Source: Chitinophaga filiformis
Lineage (GTDB): Bacteria > Bacteroidota > Bacteroidia > Chitinophagales > Chitinophagaceae
Reading direction: 5' to 3'
DNA length: 64,000 nt
Assembly (NCBI RefSeq): GCF_021646545.1
Contig: NZ_JAKIRP010000014.1
Location: 182,969-246,968, forward strand
Shown here: positions 34,759 to 43,004 of the stretch, one piece after another
Layout of the letters: each line of letters begins with the position of its first letter
How positions within the stretch are numbered: the first letter of the stretch is position 1
Notes under the pieces: generated by a model
The model's database searches: none
What the model was told of the DNA's origin: nothing
What the model saw: only the letters and a program-made list of their open reading frames with translations
Made by a program: the position numbers and the translations under genes

Positions 34759-35814
34759 TCAATCCTTCTTAAATCGCTCTAATACCCTTTTCCTATCTCC
34801 GGCGTGGGCAACGAGATGTTTATAGACAACCTTTCCTACATATTTACGCACATCACTTTTTACGGCAGGCATATCCAGTCTTTCTTTTGTACTGTCGCCA
34901 TATTCCAGTGGCTCGCCTTTGACGGATGCCATCAGTACCAATTGGCGGCCTATCTTCTTTCTGGAGGCTTTCAGTTCTACGCCTTCTTTTTTTCCTATTG
35001 CCTTAATTGCGTCCTGCAGGCCCTTAAATACACCGTCTACCAGAGAACCGCCCGATTTGGTGCTGTCATTGTTGGCAAAAGCTCTGATGTAGGGCTCAGG
35101 GTAATTGGTGTAGATATGATGATATCTGAAGATGATGTGGTAGATGTAACCGTTTATGGCAGTTTTTAACTCCATGGCCAGCCAGGAGTCTTTTTTACCA
35201 TAATCATGTTTTTCAAGTACGTTATTGAATAGTTCCTTTAATCCCTTTTTGAAATAGAAGACATTACGCTGCAGCTCTCCCCTGTTATCGACGCTGATGA
35301 TCTTCAGGCCGGCGTTCAGGTATGCCAGCTGCTGGAACATAATGTTCATGGGAATGTAGGAGACATGACTGTCTTTGAATATTGCTTCATCCAGCTGAAA
35401 ATCCAGTTTGATGATATTTGTTTCTTCAGGTGAACTGGCCGCATTGGAGAGCTCATATATACCTGACTGTGCTGCCAGTACATGCCTGTCCGGATTGGCC
35501 ACTATTCTTAACAGGAATGCGTTGCTGACGCCTATCAATATGCCGATCTTATAATTCTTGGGGGATGTGACATGATGCAGTAATGCAATCTCATGCGACA
35601 ATTCGTCTTCTGACAGGCCGGATATTACTATACTGATGTGATTGTCAGGATTGAAGGTTACTTCTATTGTATTGATGCCGGTGACGCTCTCCAGGTATTC
35701 TGTTAATACGATCTTCAACAGCCGGCGGATGCCATAACTGTTGGTCGTTCCCAGAAACATGACTGGTCTTTTCCTGATAGATTCGATGATACTGAGGCCT
35801 GGTCGTCCGTTCAT
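34759..35814 (-). CDS. GyrB/ParE-like protein without ATPase residues
   Basis: A 351-residue protein built like the N-terminal half of DNA gyrase B (GHKL plus transducer domain) without Toprim. Visible matches: SIRKRPVMFLGTT (residues 12-24; GyrB IRKRPGMYIG), AYLNAGLKIISVDNR (164-178; GyrB LNKGLKI), FKKGLKELFNNVL (188-200) and YIRAFANNDSTKSGGSLVDG (242-261; GyrB FVNNINTxEGGTHxxGF). The ATP site is gone: where GyrB has VVDNSIDEAL this protein has VLTEYLESVTG, and the DNGRGIP motif is SGLSEDEL. So it is probably a non-catalytic relative. It starts 35 bases after the NarL-type regulator gene and may belong to that operon. Function unknown. Confidence 0.72.
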   Translation of the reverse strand: MNGRPGLSIIESIRKRPVMFLGTTNSYGIRRLLKIVLTEYLESVTGINTIEVTFNPDNHISIVISGLSEDELSHEIALLHHVTSPKNYKIGILIGVSNAFLLRIVANPDRHVLAAQSGIYELSNAASSPEETNIIKLDFQLDEAIFKDSHVSYIPMNIMFQQLAYLNAGLKIISVDNRGELQRNVFYFKKGLKELFNNVLEKHDYGKKDSWLAMELKTAINGYIYHIIFRYHHIYTNYPEPYIRAFANNDSTKSGGSLVDGVFKGLQDAIKAIGKKEGVELKASRKKIGRQLVLMASVKGEPLEYGDSTKERLDMPAVKSDVRKYVGKVVYKHLVAHAGDRKRVLERFKKD

Positions 35815-35849
35815 ACAATAAGCATTTTCTGCAAATTACTCCAATCGTT

Positions 35850-36509
35850 TCACAACACCACCAGATTGTTCTTTACTGCATATAGTACCAGGCCGACGCG
35901 TGTGGAGACGTTCAGCTTTTTAAATAAGGCTTCCCTGTAGCCATCTACTGTGCGTTCGCTTACAAACATTTCTCTGGCGATGACCTGGTAGCTTTTTTCG
36001 CTACAGGCTAGTCGCATGAATTCCATTTCACGGTCGCTCAATTTTACAATGGCATTCAATGGTGAATGCTCGTCTACCAGGTGAGTGATGGATTGCATCA
36101 CCTTTCTTGTTACCAGATCATTGTAGTAGTAGCCCAGGGTAAATACTTCATCAAATGCCTGTTTTAACTCGGCGGGTTCTGCGTCTTTGAGGATGTAACC
36201 TTTGGCGCCATGACGGATCATTTTTATGATGGCGGTTTCGGCGTCCATAGTACTTAGCGCCAGTACTTTGATATCGGGGTGGTTTGTACGCAGCCATTCC
36301 GCGGATGCGTAGCCGTCCATATCGGGCATATTAACGTCCAGCAATACAATGTCGGGTAAGTGTTCCGGATCAATTCTGTCGATCAGTTCTTTACCGTTAG
36401 CGGCTTCAAATAATACCTCATAAGCTGGAAAGAGGTTGATCAGGATGGATAGTCCCTTACGGAACATCGTGTGATCATCAACAATGGCAATATATTTTGT
36501 TTCAGACAT
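35850..36509 (-). CDS. NarL/FixJ-type response regulator
   Basis: A 219-residue regulator. Receiver domain with DDHTMFRKG, phospho-Asp in DIVLLDVNMPDMDG, and Lys in GYILKDAEPAEL. The LuxR-type helix-turn-helix is at about residues 150-215 (LSDREMEFMRLACSEKSYQVIAREMFVSERTVDGYREALFKKLNV). It pairs with the kinase 14 bases upstream. Confidence 0.95.
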   Translation of the reverse strand: MSETKYIAIVDDHTMFRKGLSILINLFPAYEVLFEAANGKELIDRIDPEHLPDIVLLDVNMPDMDGYASAEWLRTNHPDIKVLALSTMDAETAIIKMIRHGAKGYILKDAEPAELKQAFDEVFTLGYYYNDLVTRKVMQSITHLVDEHSPLNAIVKLSDREMEFMRLACSEKSYQVIAREMFVSERTVDGYREALFKKLNVSTRVGLVLYAVKNNLVVL

Positions 36510-36523
36510 AAGGTGCGGTTAAT

Positions 36524-37309
36524 TCATACATGGGGTATGGTGATGGTAATGATGGTTCCTTTTCCGGCGCTGCTGGTGATATTGGCAAGTCCTCCGAGTA
36601 CAGCGGCCCTGCTGGTAATGTGTTGTAACCCTAATCCATTCTTTTTGCTGAGCGCTTCTTCTACATTGAAACCTGCTCCGTTATCGCAAATACTGACATA
36701 CAGCAGGTCTGTCATGTATTTACAGGTGATGACCACTTCTGCTGCTGCGGCATGTTTAAGGACATTCTGCAGGGCCTCCTGGATGATTCTGAAGAGGATC
36801 AGTTTTCCCTGTGCATCCATTGGTCGTTCAGTGCCTTCCTGGCGAAAAACCACATGGGTGGCTCCGCTTCTGTTGATCCGTTCTGCCTCCTGGTCAATGT
36901 TGCCCGCCAGGCTGAATAGCTGTACTCTTTCTGTGCTAAGTCCTTTGGCAATGTCCCGCAGGATGGTCATGGCTTGTCCTATCGTAGCCTTCACTTCCTG
37001 TAAGCTGTCTGGTGGCTGCTCTGCGCGCTGCTCCATGATATTTAACTGTACTTTGGCAAGGCTGAGCAGCTGCCCTACGTGATCGTGCAATTCCTGGCTG
37101 ATGTTATTAAAAGTCTCTTCCTGTATCTCCAGGGTGGATTGCAGCAGCTGTCTGTCGAAATCGTGTTTCATCTGCAGTTTTTCCACTTCCACCTGTTGCT
37201 TCCTGTTGTTGTATGCCCAGATCATTATCAGAAATAAAATACCCAGAAACAGCAAAACCGCTATTACTGCAATAATGATGATGATGATCTGTTTATTTGC
37301 ATCCTGCAT
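36524..37309 (-). CDS. Sensor histidine kinase, NarL-system type (HisKA_3)
   Basis: A 261-residue kinase with a single N-terminal membrane segment (IIIIIIAVIAVLLFLGILFLIMIWAY) and no extracytoplasmic sensor domain. The phospho-acceptor box is ISQELHDHVGQLLSLAKVQL. The HATPase domain has IIQEALQNVLKHAAA, DNGAGFN and KKNGLGLQHI. With no sensing domain of its own, the signal may come from the membrane protein encoded just before it, whose gene overlaps this one by about 46 bases. ATG at 37309 is used; 37327 would add six residues. Confidence 0.92.
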   Translation of the reverse strand: MQDANKQIIIIIIAVIAVLLFLGILFLIMIWAYNNRKQQVEVEKLQMKHDFDRQLLQSTLEIQEETFNNISQELHDHVGQLLSLAKVQLNIMEQRAEQPPDSLQEVKATIGQAMTILRDIAKGLSTERVQLFSLAGNIDQEAERINRSGATHVVFRQEGTERPMDAQGKLILFRIIQEALQNVLKHAAAAEVVITCKYMTDLLYVSICDNGAGFNVEEALSKKNGLGLQHITSRAAVLGGLANITSSAGKGTIITITIPHV

Positions 37310-37938
37310 AATATAAACGCCAGGCAATAACAGGAATAGAGAATAATGTTTACTACAGGCAAAATAGCATGATACAGGCTATCCTTACCGATCACAATAT
37401 GATTACTTCTGATATATTGCTGCAATCCAAGCAGCACTAAGGTAATGAGGCCAAACAGCAGATTGGCGGCACTGATCCAGAAATAAGGCTCTCTGAATAT
37501 GCTAACCAGCACATCGCCCCTGAACGCCAATCGCAATAACACGAAACAAGAGAAAACAATATTAAGGATTTCAATCAAAACAACAGAAATATTGTTGAAC
37601 TGGCCAGGTCCCTGCAGGAAAATATAATTCAGGACAATAAACAACATGGACAGGACAGCGATTGTCACATAAACGGGCTTCTCATTTTGTCTGATCTGCA
37701 GCATCTGACCATACAGGTACAAATTTATAGGGGTTGACAAGATAATATACCAGTTGTACATGGTATAGTTATGCGCCCAGCCGAGTGCCCGGTAGTTGCT
37801 TCCCACCAGCTCAATGACGTTGGTGAGCAGCAGTAAAGGGATAAACAGCACCAGGTTACAGGCGTTAAGCCCCCTATAGCAGATGATGGCTACGAGGAGG
37901 CTTAACAATTGGAAATACTGAAAGTAGTCTATGATCAT
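37264..37938 (-). CDS. Polytopic membrane protein preceding the kinase
   Basis: A 224-residue protein with about seven hydrophobic segments (FQLLSLLVAIICYRG, LVLFIPLLLLTNVIELVG, YIILSTPINLYLYG, IAVLSMLFIVLNYIFLQG, LLFGLITLVLLGLQQ, VNIILYSCYCLAFILC), so a 7TM layout is plausible. No ligand motif is visible. It overlaps the kinase gene and follows the DFGGLQP gene by 6 bases; a sensory or accessory role for the kinase is likely by position. Confidence 0.8.
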   Translation of the reverse strand: MIIDYFQYFQLLSLLVAIICYRGLNACNLVLFIPLLLLTNVIELVGSNYRALGWAHNYTMYNWYIILSTPINLYLYGQMLQIRQNEKPVYVTIAVLSMLFIVLNYIFLQGPGQFNNISVVLIEILNIVFSCFVLLRLAFRGDVLVSIFREPYFWISAANLLFGLITLVLLGLQQYIRSNHIVIGKDSLYHAILPVVNIILYSCYCLAFILCRMQINRSSSSLLQ

Positions 37939-37944
37939 AGTTTA

Positions 37945-38532
37945 TCAGGGTTGCAGACCGCCAAAGTCGTAAACGATGTCGCCAGGGCCAAAGAACTTAA
38001 GATCTTGCGGAGCTACGGCTTCCATTACCGGCGCAGCTGCTGTAGCCGCGAGGGGAACTGCAGCTCCTATCCTGGCACTTACCAGTTCCTCGATTTCCAG
38101 CACATTAGGATCTACATAAGGAATAATAAAAATCGTTAATCGGCCCTGCCTTTCAGCTATTTGCTCAGGACTCAGGCCAAGAGACGGATGTCTTAGCACA
38201 TTATCCAGATAAATTCCCATCGCGAACCTCGTCAGCACCGGCCGGCCGGGATGCGTCACAGCAAATGCGGCTCTGGCTTCTGCCAGGAATTCTGTTATTT
38301 CAGGCTCATTGAATTCTTCATAAACAGTTAACCGGCGCGTCAATACTTCAATTGTACGTCTAACAGACAGCAAGTCGGGATCTATCTTAAAGCCGTGATC
38401 TCCCATAACCGAAATGAAGTTATAAATACACGTTTCTGCAAGAGAATAAGAAATTCTCCGGCCTTGGGGTACGAAGCGTTCCCGGGATGATGAAGCTCGC
38501 AAAAAATCTGGTTTAAAAAAATTTGTAGACAT
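37945..38532 (-). CDS. Protein of unknown function ending in a DFGGLQP tail
   Basis: A 195-residue protein without a signal peptide, starting MSTNFFKPDFLRASS. Residues ~115-150 (RFAMGIYLDNVLRHPSLG, EQIAERQGRLTIFIIPY) and the last residues IVYDFGGLQP match the lipoprotein at 45976 (MGMYTEDFLDNAASIYG, KLGRVTVFLVPY, EVYDFGSLQP). The start is set by the leader: both genes have CCCCACAACATG at the start codon, preceded by AATCAC at a similar distance. The region between the IPY motif and the tail is Ala-rich and probably flexible (AAVPLAATAAAPVMEAVAP). It is first in a likely operon with the membrane protein, kinase and regulator. I do not recognise the family. Confidence 0.75.
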   Translation of the reverse strand: MSTNFFKPDFLRASSSRERFVPQGRRISYSLAETCIYNFISVMGDHGFKIDPDLLSVRRTIEVLTRRLTVYEEFNEPEITEFLAEARAAFAVTHPGRPVLTRFAMGIYLDNVLRHPSLGLSPEQIAERQGRLTIFIIPYVDPNVLEIEELVSARIGAAVPLAATAAAPVMEAVAPQDLKFFGPGDIVYDFGGLQP

Positions 38533-38689
38533 GTTGTGGGGTTTTAGATTGTGATTGAGGTTATTTAACAGCCACAATTTAGAACGCCCCCACGGATTTC
38601 CAACACGACTATAACAAATACGGGAGAAAGAAGTTTTTGCACGGGAAAAACACCCCTGTACCCTTTATGAATTTTGACCTTTTGTCCAC

Positions 38690-38757
38690 CAAAGGGGCCC
38701 CTTGAACGTTGACCCCGTAGGGGTCATGTGTTTGTAGCCCCCGGTTTCAACCGGGGG
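38690..38757. repeat. Three tandem palindromes
   Basis: In order: AAGGGGCCCCTT (38692-38703, perfect), GACCCC-GTA-GGGGTC (38711-38725, perfect) and CCCCCGGT-TTCA-ACCGGGGG (38738-38757, perfect). They are spaced 7 and 12 bases apart. No gene covers them. They could fold as three hairpins in RNA from either strand. Confidence 0.7.
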
Positions 38758-39135
38758 AAAACGCGCCCCGCAACAACAACGGGAACCGCAATCCAAACAA
38801 CAACCAACAATTACCAAACATTCGTACACGACATCCGTACAACGATGCCCCCAATAACGGAAACAACCCGGGTTAGGACGCAAATCAACAGGACAACCAC
38901 AACACAAACAACAACACACAATTACCTACCCCGCCTCCCCAAAACAACGATGCCGCAATCACCGGAATAACCCGGCTATACAAACTGGGGCAACCACCAC
39001 GCAAACACATAACGATCAATTGCAAATACCCACCCGGCGGGCATAACACCGATAACGGCCAAACTATGCCACCACGAACCCGACAACCCGCTGATTCCCT
39101 CCTCTAAAACCCGGTTACAACTGCCTCCATCCCCT
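38758..39135 (+). other. Strongly A/C-biased gene-free stretch
   Basis: About 375 bases in which the + strand is made mostly of A and C: the line 38761-38820 has 50 of 60 and 38881-38940 has 52 of 60. Two imperfect copies of a ~34-base unit start with ACAACGATGCC and continue with CAAT, CGGAA and AACCCGG, at 38839 and 38944, 105 bases apart. ORFs here are low-complexity (CCC, TTT repeats) and lack sensible starts. It could be a non-coding RNA or an untranslated leader. Confidence 0.6.
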
Positions 39136-39186
39136 CACAACTAATTTATCCTTAATACATAAATCACTGCAATATGTCAATTAAAC

Positions 39187-39217
39187 TTGTTAACATCGTG
39201 CCAGTAGTTTAATTTTA
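39187..39217 (+). promoter_or_regulatory. Candidate promoter of the caspase operon
   Basis: TTG (39187-39189), a 20-base spacer and TAATTTTA (39210-39217), one base off TAnnTTTG. The leader would be about 180 bases. Confidence 0.35.
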
Positions 39218-39400
39218 TATTCAGAATATACCCCAACGAAACAGGCATTTGAACGATATATAGACTGACTCTTTTTAACAGCGCGCTTTTTAAATCATAT
39301 ACCCCAGATAGTAACGCATGTATATGACTTTATGCAAACCGTACTGGCTTTTCCTCCCATGCGGCGCTAACATTATTCAAATAGTAAAAACCATGACCCC

Positions 39401-40498
39401 ATGAGCCCAAAATCACTTGTCTCCAAAGCACCATTAGCTCCCACTACAGGGCCCTGTGAGGAGATAACCAACGAGAACCTGATCAAAGGACTTCCTGTTA
39501 ATGAACAGGATTATGCTATCATTGTCGGCATCAGCCATTATAGCAGCTTAACACAATTAAACGCTCCCGTTACAGATGCCTGCCGTTTCAGGAACTGGCT
39601 GATCAAAGCTGATGGTGGGAATCTCCATCCGCAGCATGTCTTTTTCATTCCTTCGGCTCCAGGCAGTAATATACCCGACCAGCTGGCTATTGATAAAGCG
39701 CTATCAGATATTATTCTGCTGGCAGAGGCTAAACCTGCGCGCCGCCTCTATTTTTACTTCTCCGGTCATGGCTTTGGGGCCAATTGGGAAGTGAATGGTA
39801 TGTGCCTGCCTATATGGTCGCCCAGCTTTTATAATGCCGCCCTTTCGTCTAAGGCCTACCTGGACCTACTGGTGGAGAAGGATCTTTTCAGGGAAGTGTA
39901 TTTCTTCCTGGACTGCTGCCGCGACAGGAAGATCAACACCAAACCTTTGCATTCTATGCTCGGCGGACCAAGACCCGGCGGCGCCAATACGATGGCAGTG
40001 GTAATGTATGCTTCAGAGTATGAAAATCCTGCATGGGAAGGTATGATGAACGCAAATGGCAATCTGCAGGTACATGGTTATTTCTCCAGGGCCTTGCTGG
40101 AAGCGCTGAACGGTGGCGCGGTGAACAACAGCGGCGATATCACTATCACCAGTTTCCTCGACTATGTGCGGGAGAAGACGGAAACATATGCCAAAGAAAG
40201 GAACCATACACAAACGGTACGCTCTGATATCCGTAATAACAGTTACGGTCTGGATTATGTGATCCATAAAACCGGCAGAACGCCCGGCACCGTGTTAACG
40301 ATACAATTCAAGGCCGGCGGAGACATTTCGCTGGACGGCCCCGACCTGAGTAATATCAAATCGGGCGTCGTGCAGGCCGGTGAGTCCTGGCTGATACCGC
40401 TGGGCAAAGGTTATCACCAGATAACAGATAAAATCTCCAAAAGATCCTCCTTTATCACCATCGATGGTACCCTTAAAACTATGATATATGAATTCTAA
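39401..40498 (+). CDS. Caspase-like (peptidase C14) protease with C-terminal beta domain
   Basis: A 365-residue cytosolic protein. Residues ~35-275 form a caspase/p20-like domain: strand YAIIVGISHY, then RLYFYFSGHGFG with catalytic His 123, and REVYFFLDCCRDR with catalytic Cys 173 (DxC-R as in many bacterial caspase-like proteases). Residues ~290-365 are a separate beta-rich domain (GTVLTIQFKAGGDISLDG, SKRSSFITIDGTLKTMIYEF). No signal peptide. Its last 11 bases overlap the next gene, so the two are co-translated. It differs from the metacaspase at 42044 in its active-site surroundings, so the operon holds two protease types. Confidence 0.88.
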   Translation: MSPKSLVSKAPLAPTTGPCEEITNENLIKGLPVNEQDYAIIVGISHYSSLTQLNAPVTDACRFRNWLIKADGGNLHPQHVFFIPSAPGSNIPDQLAIDKALSDIILLAEAKPARRLYFYFSGHGFGANWEVNGMCLPIWSPSFYNAALSSKAYLDLLVEKDLFREVYFFLDCCRDRKINTKPLHSMLGGPRPGGANTMAVVMYASEYENPAWEGMMNANGNLQVHGYFSRALLEALNGGAVNNSGDITITSFLDYVREKTETYAKERNHTQTVRSDIRNNSYGLDYVIHKTGRTPGTVLTIQFKAGGDISLDGPDLSNIKSGVVQAGESWLIPLGKGYHQITDKISKRSSFITIDGTLKTMIYEF

Positions 40499-42044
40499 CA
40501 CCCCTACCTTTAAACTGACCGTTGCCGCCGTTGGCGTGATGTCTGACTTTGCACATCTCACAGTGTATAACGGTTTTCTCGAAGATATTGCAAGGGGATA
40601 TGAACAGCTGGATCTGACGTTGCCACAGGGCCTTTACAGTATCACGCTCAAACTGGATGGCAACATCATCAAAGAGCATGTACGGCTGACGGAGGATACC
40701 CGTTTTGAGATCCCTACACCGCCTGTATATTCTTCTGTGGTGGCCGACCGTTTTGAGTCGTCACACGAGTATTATACCCACAATGCGGAACATTATAGTC
40801 TGGAGCCTACCGTACAGACAGACACGACCGAAGGTGGCGCCATATTTCTTTTTTTCCGGTATACAGACCTGGATAAACGGAAAGAACTGAATACTGACCA
40901 GCATTCACTGGGAGATGGCTTCTCATTGCTGGATAAAAACCGGCAGCTATTATATCAGCTGCAGGGCAGCAATATCCGGGAAGATACTGATACCGGCTGG
41001 ATGGCCTTTCATGCAGTACTGCCGGTGGGTATTTATTACCTGCATTACAGCGGGCATAAGTTTGAAAATGATGAGGGAGAAGCCCATGACATTCCCCCCA
41101 GGGAAATTCCCCTGCAGGTATTTAAAAGCAGTGACAGCCTGCAGGGACTATCAGACAAATACTGGCAGACACAGGTCTTCCTGACTTTCGGTTATGGTCC
41201 TATCTTCCCTTCCATGAGCGTCTTTATAGCTCCCCGCAAAGATGGTTTTATCAACAATGATGAAGGCAATTACCGTATTGATGGACTCCGTCACAAGTTC
41301 CATAATGGCATTTACCATTTGCCGGAAAAAGTATTGCTGGAGTTTGAGCAGGGACAGTGGACTTCTCCCATGAAAGGTCTGCTGGCCGCATATGTCTATT
41401 TCAGCAGTCCTGATACTGACAATGAGCTGCTGTTCCGAAACGTTGCCCAGGATCTTCCGGCCCTCCTCGGTGAGGATACACCTGATGTCAAAGCCTTACA
41501 GGTAATGGCGGCACAGTATTATAAAGACCCCATTCCGGAAGTCACGCTTAGTGAGCCCTGTATGTTCCTGGCCGGCATGCGTGCTGTGATCAGGGCATCT
41601 ATCAAACATCCGGATATCATTGCGGAAGACAGCTTTCTGGAAGACATTACTGATAAGTTGTACTGCGATATGGTGTGGACATCGTATCTGCCGGCGCCCC
41701 TTCCCAAAAGCAAAAAACAATTGCAGGATGCTACGCTGGCAGGCTCACTGACAGACAGTATTTTCAATGTAGTGGAAAGGATCATTGGCGACGAAATAAC
41801 GCCGGAAGAAATAGGAGAAAAGCTGTTGAAATCCCAGACGGTCAGCACACTGCTGTATTACATTGATAAGCTGAACGATGATCTTAATATCACTGATCTT
41901 GCCAGCAGATTGCAGATCCCTCCGAATGTGGTGCGAAAGACCATCAATCATATTCTGACTTTCGCTGACAGTATCAAAAATGTAAAGAAAAAACCACAGC
42001 AGTTTAGCATTAAGAATATTAACAAACTAAAAAGCATTCAATAA
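40488..42044 (+). CDS. Unknown 518-residue protein between two caspase-like proteases
   Basis: No recognised family. N-terminal ~85 residues look like a beta-sandwich (FKLTVAAVGVMSDFAHLTVYN, LPQGLYSITLKLDGNIIKEHVRL). The middle ~260 residues are mixed with repeated aromatic segments (GIYYLHYSGHKF, VFLTFGYGPIFPSMSVFIAPR). The C terminus is helical and contains a possible helix-turn-helix (LNITDLASRLQIPPNVVRKTIN) followed by a Lys-rich tail. It overlaps the first caspase gene by 11 bases, and its stop TAA shares one base with the ATG of the next. Such coupling suggests a fixed-ratio complex. It may be a substrate, scaffold, sensor or inhibitor of the proteases; all of these are inference. Confidence 0.8.
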   Translation: MNSNTPTFKLTVAAVGVMSDFAHLTVYNGFLEDIARGYEQLDLTLPQGLYSITLKLDGNIIKEHVRLTEDTRFEIPTPPVYSSVVADRFESSHEYYTHNAEHYSLEPTVQTDTTEGGAIFLFFRYTDLDKRKELNTDQHSLGDGFSLLDKNRQLLYQLQGSNIREDTDTGWMAFHAVLPVGIYYLHYSGHKFENDEGEAHDIPPREIPLQVFKSSDSLQGLSDKYWQTQVFLTFGYGPIFPSMSVFIAPRKDGFINNDEGNYRIDGLRHKFHNGIYHLPEKVLLEFEQGQWTSPMKGLLAAYVYFSSPDTDNELLFRNVAQDLPALLGEDTPDVKALQVMAAQYYKDPIPEVTLSEPCMFLAGMRAVIRASIKHPDIIAEDSFLEDITDKLYCDMVWTSYLPAPLPKSKKQLQDATLAGSLTDSIFNVVERIIGDEITPEEIGEKLLKSQTVSTLLYYIDKLNDDLNITDLASRLQIPPNVVRKTINHILTFADSIKNVKKKPQQFSIKNINKLKSIQ

Positions 42045-42901
42045 TGACACCACAAAGTTATGCGTTGCATATCGGCCTGAATGCAGTGAACCCCGACAGC
42101 TATGAAGGCTGGAATGGAGAACTTTTCGCCTGCGAGAATGATGTGGCAGTATATAAGGCCATTGCTGAAAAGGCAGGCTTTCAATCTATCCATTCGCTGC
42201 TCACCAAAGACGCCACTGCTCTCAATGTGTTACAACACTTACAGCAGGCGGCCGATCAGTTGCAAGCGGGCGACATACTACTGATTACCTATTCAGGACA
42301 CGGCGGATCTATCATAGACGCCAACCAGGATGAAACCAACAACTTCGGGGAGATGGATGGTTTTGATGAAACCTGGTGCCTCTACGACCGGCAGCTGATC
42401 GATGACGAACTATTTGAATGCTTCAGTAAGTTCAAACCAGGTGTACGTATACTCATCTTTTCTGATAGCTGTCATTCTGGTTCTGTAGCTAAAGCAGCAG
42501 AAGCAGTTACAACAACGTTGGATCCTGTTACCTACACCCGCGCCCGTGTAGCGCCGCTGGATGTCTTAATACGCACCTACAACACACATAAAAGTGAATA
42601 TGATGGCATACAGGCGCAACTCAGTGCCGGTCCTGCGGATATAGCTGCCTATGTGGTGCAGTTTGGCGCCTGTCAGGATGATGAACTGGCCATGGAAGTA
42701 TGGGGTAATGGTATGTTCACCGCCAAGGTGCAGGAGGTGCTAAAGGAAGAGATCAACAGTTATACGGATCTGCATATTGCGATTAAAAAAGGATTTTCTG
42801 CCAGGCAACATCCTAACTTGTTTCATTATGGGAATAAGGCCTATGACTTCCTGGCACAGCCCCCGTTTTGTATACAACCGCTGGTGGGAACGCATGAGTA
42901 A
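42044..42901 (+). CDS. Metacaspase-like (peptidase C14) protease
   Basis: A 285-residue protease of the metacaspase/orthocaspase type. Starts YALHIGLNAVNP. Catalytic His 86 is in LITYSGHGG and catalytic Cys 143 in IFSDSCHSG. The acidic loop EMDGFDETWCLYDRQLIDDEL between them matches the calcium/Asp-rich segment of metacaspases, whose members normally cut after Arg or Lys (family knowledge). The C-terminal 100 residues (FGACQDDELAMEVWGNGMFT) complete the p10-like part. The start overlaps the previous stop (TAATG). Ends the operon before a strong two-way terminator. Confidence 0.93.
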   Translation: MTPQSYALHIGLNAVNPDSYEGWNGELFACENDVAVYKAIAEKAGFQSIHSLLTKDATALNVLQHLQQAADQLQAGDILLITYSGHGGSIIDANQDETNNFGEMDGFDETWCLYDRQLIDDELFECFSKFKPGVRILIFSDSCHSGSVAKAAEAVTTTLDPVTYTRARVAPLDVLIRTYNTHKSEYDGIQAQLSAGPADIAAYVVQFGACQDDELAMEVWGNGMFTAKVQEVLKEEINSYTDLHIAIKKGFSARQHPNLFHYGNKAYDFLAQPPFCIQPLVGTHE

Positions 42902-42948
42902 GAGGCAGACTATGAGCGATCGCCAGGCTACATGCATTGTGGTCGAAT

Positions 42949-42987
42949 AAAAATCCGGAAGCAACACGGGGCTACTTCCGGATTTTT
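42949..42987. terminator. Two-way terminator between the caspase operon and the M28 peptidase gene
   Basis: Perfect 13-base stem AAAAATCCGGAAG / CTTCCGGATTTTT with T runs on both strands, between convergent genes. Confidence 0.9.
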
Positions 42988-43004
42988 ATATCGTAGTTTA
43001 AGCA

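Noticed and set aside
38665..38919. Cys-rich reverse reading frame of 84 residues (many CC and CCG)
   Set aside because: It is the translation of the G/T-rich complement of a low-complexity A/C stretch; no start context or conserved pattern, and the opposite frame is equally open.
38728..38970. Thr-rich forward reading frame of 80 residues
   Set aside because: Low-complexity output of ACA/ACC repeats, and it spans one of the palindromes.
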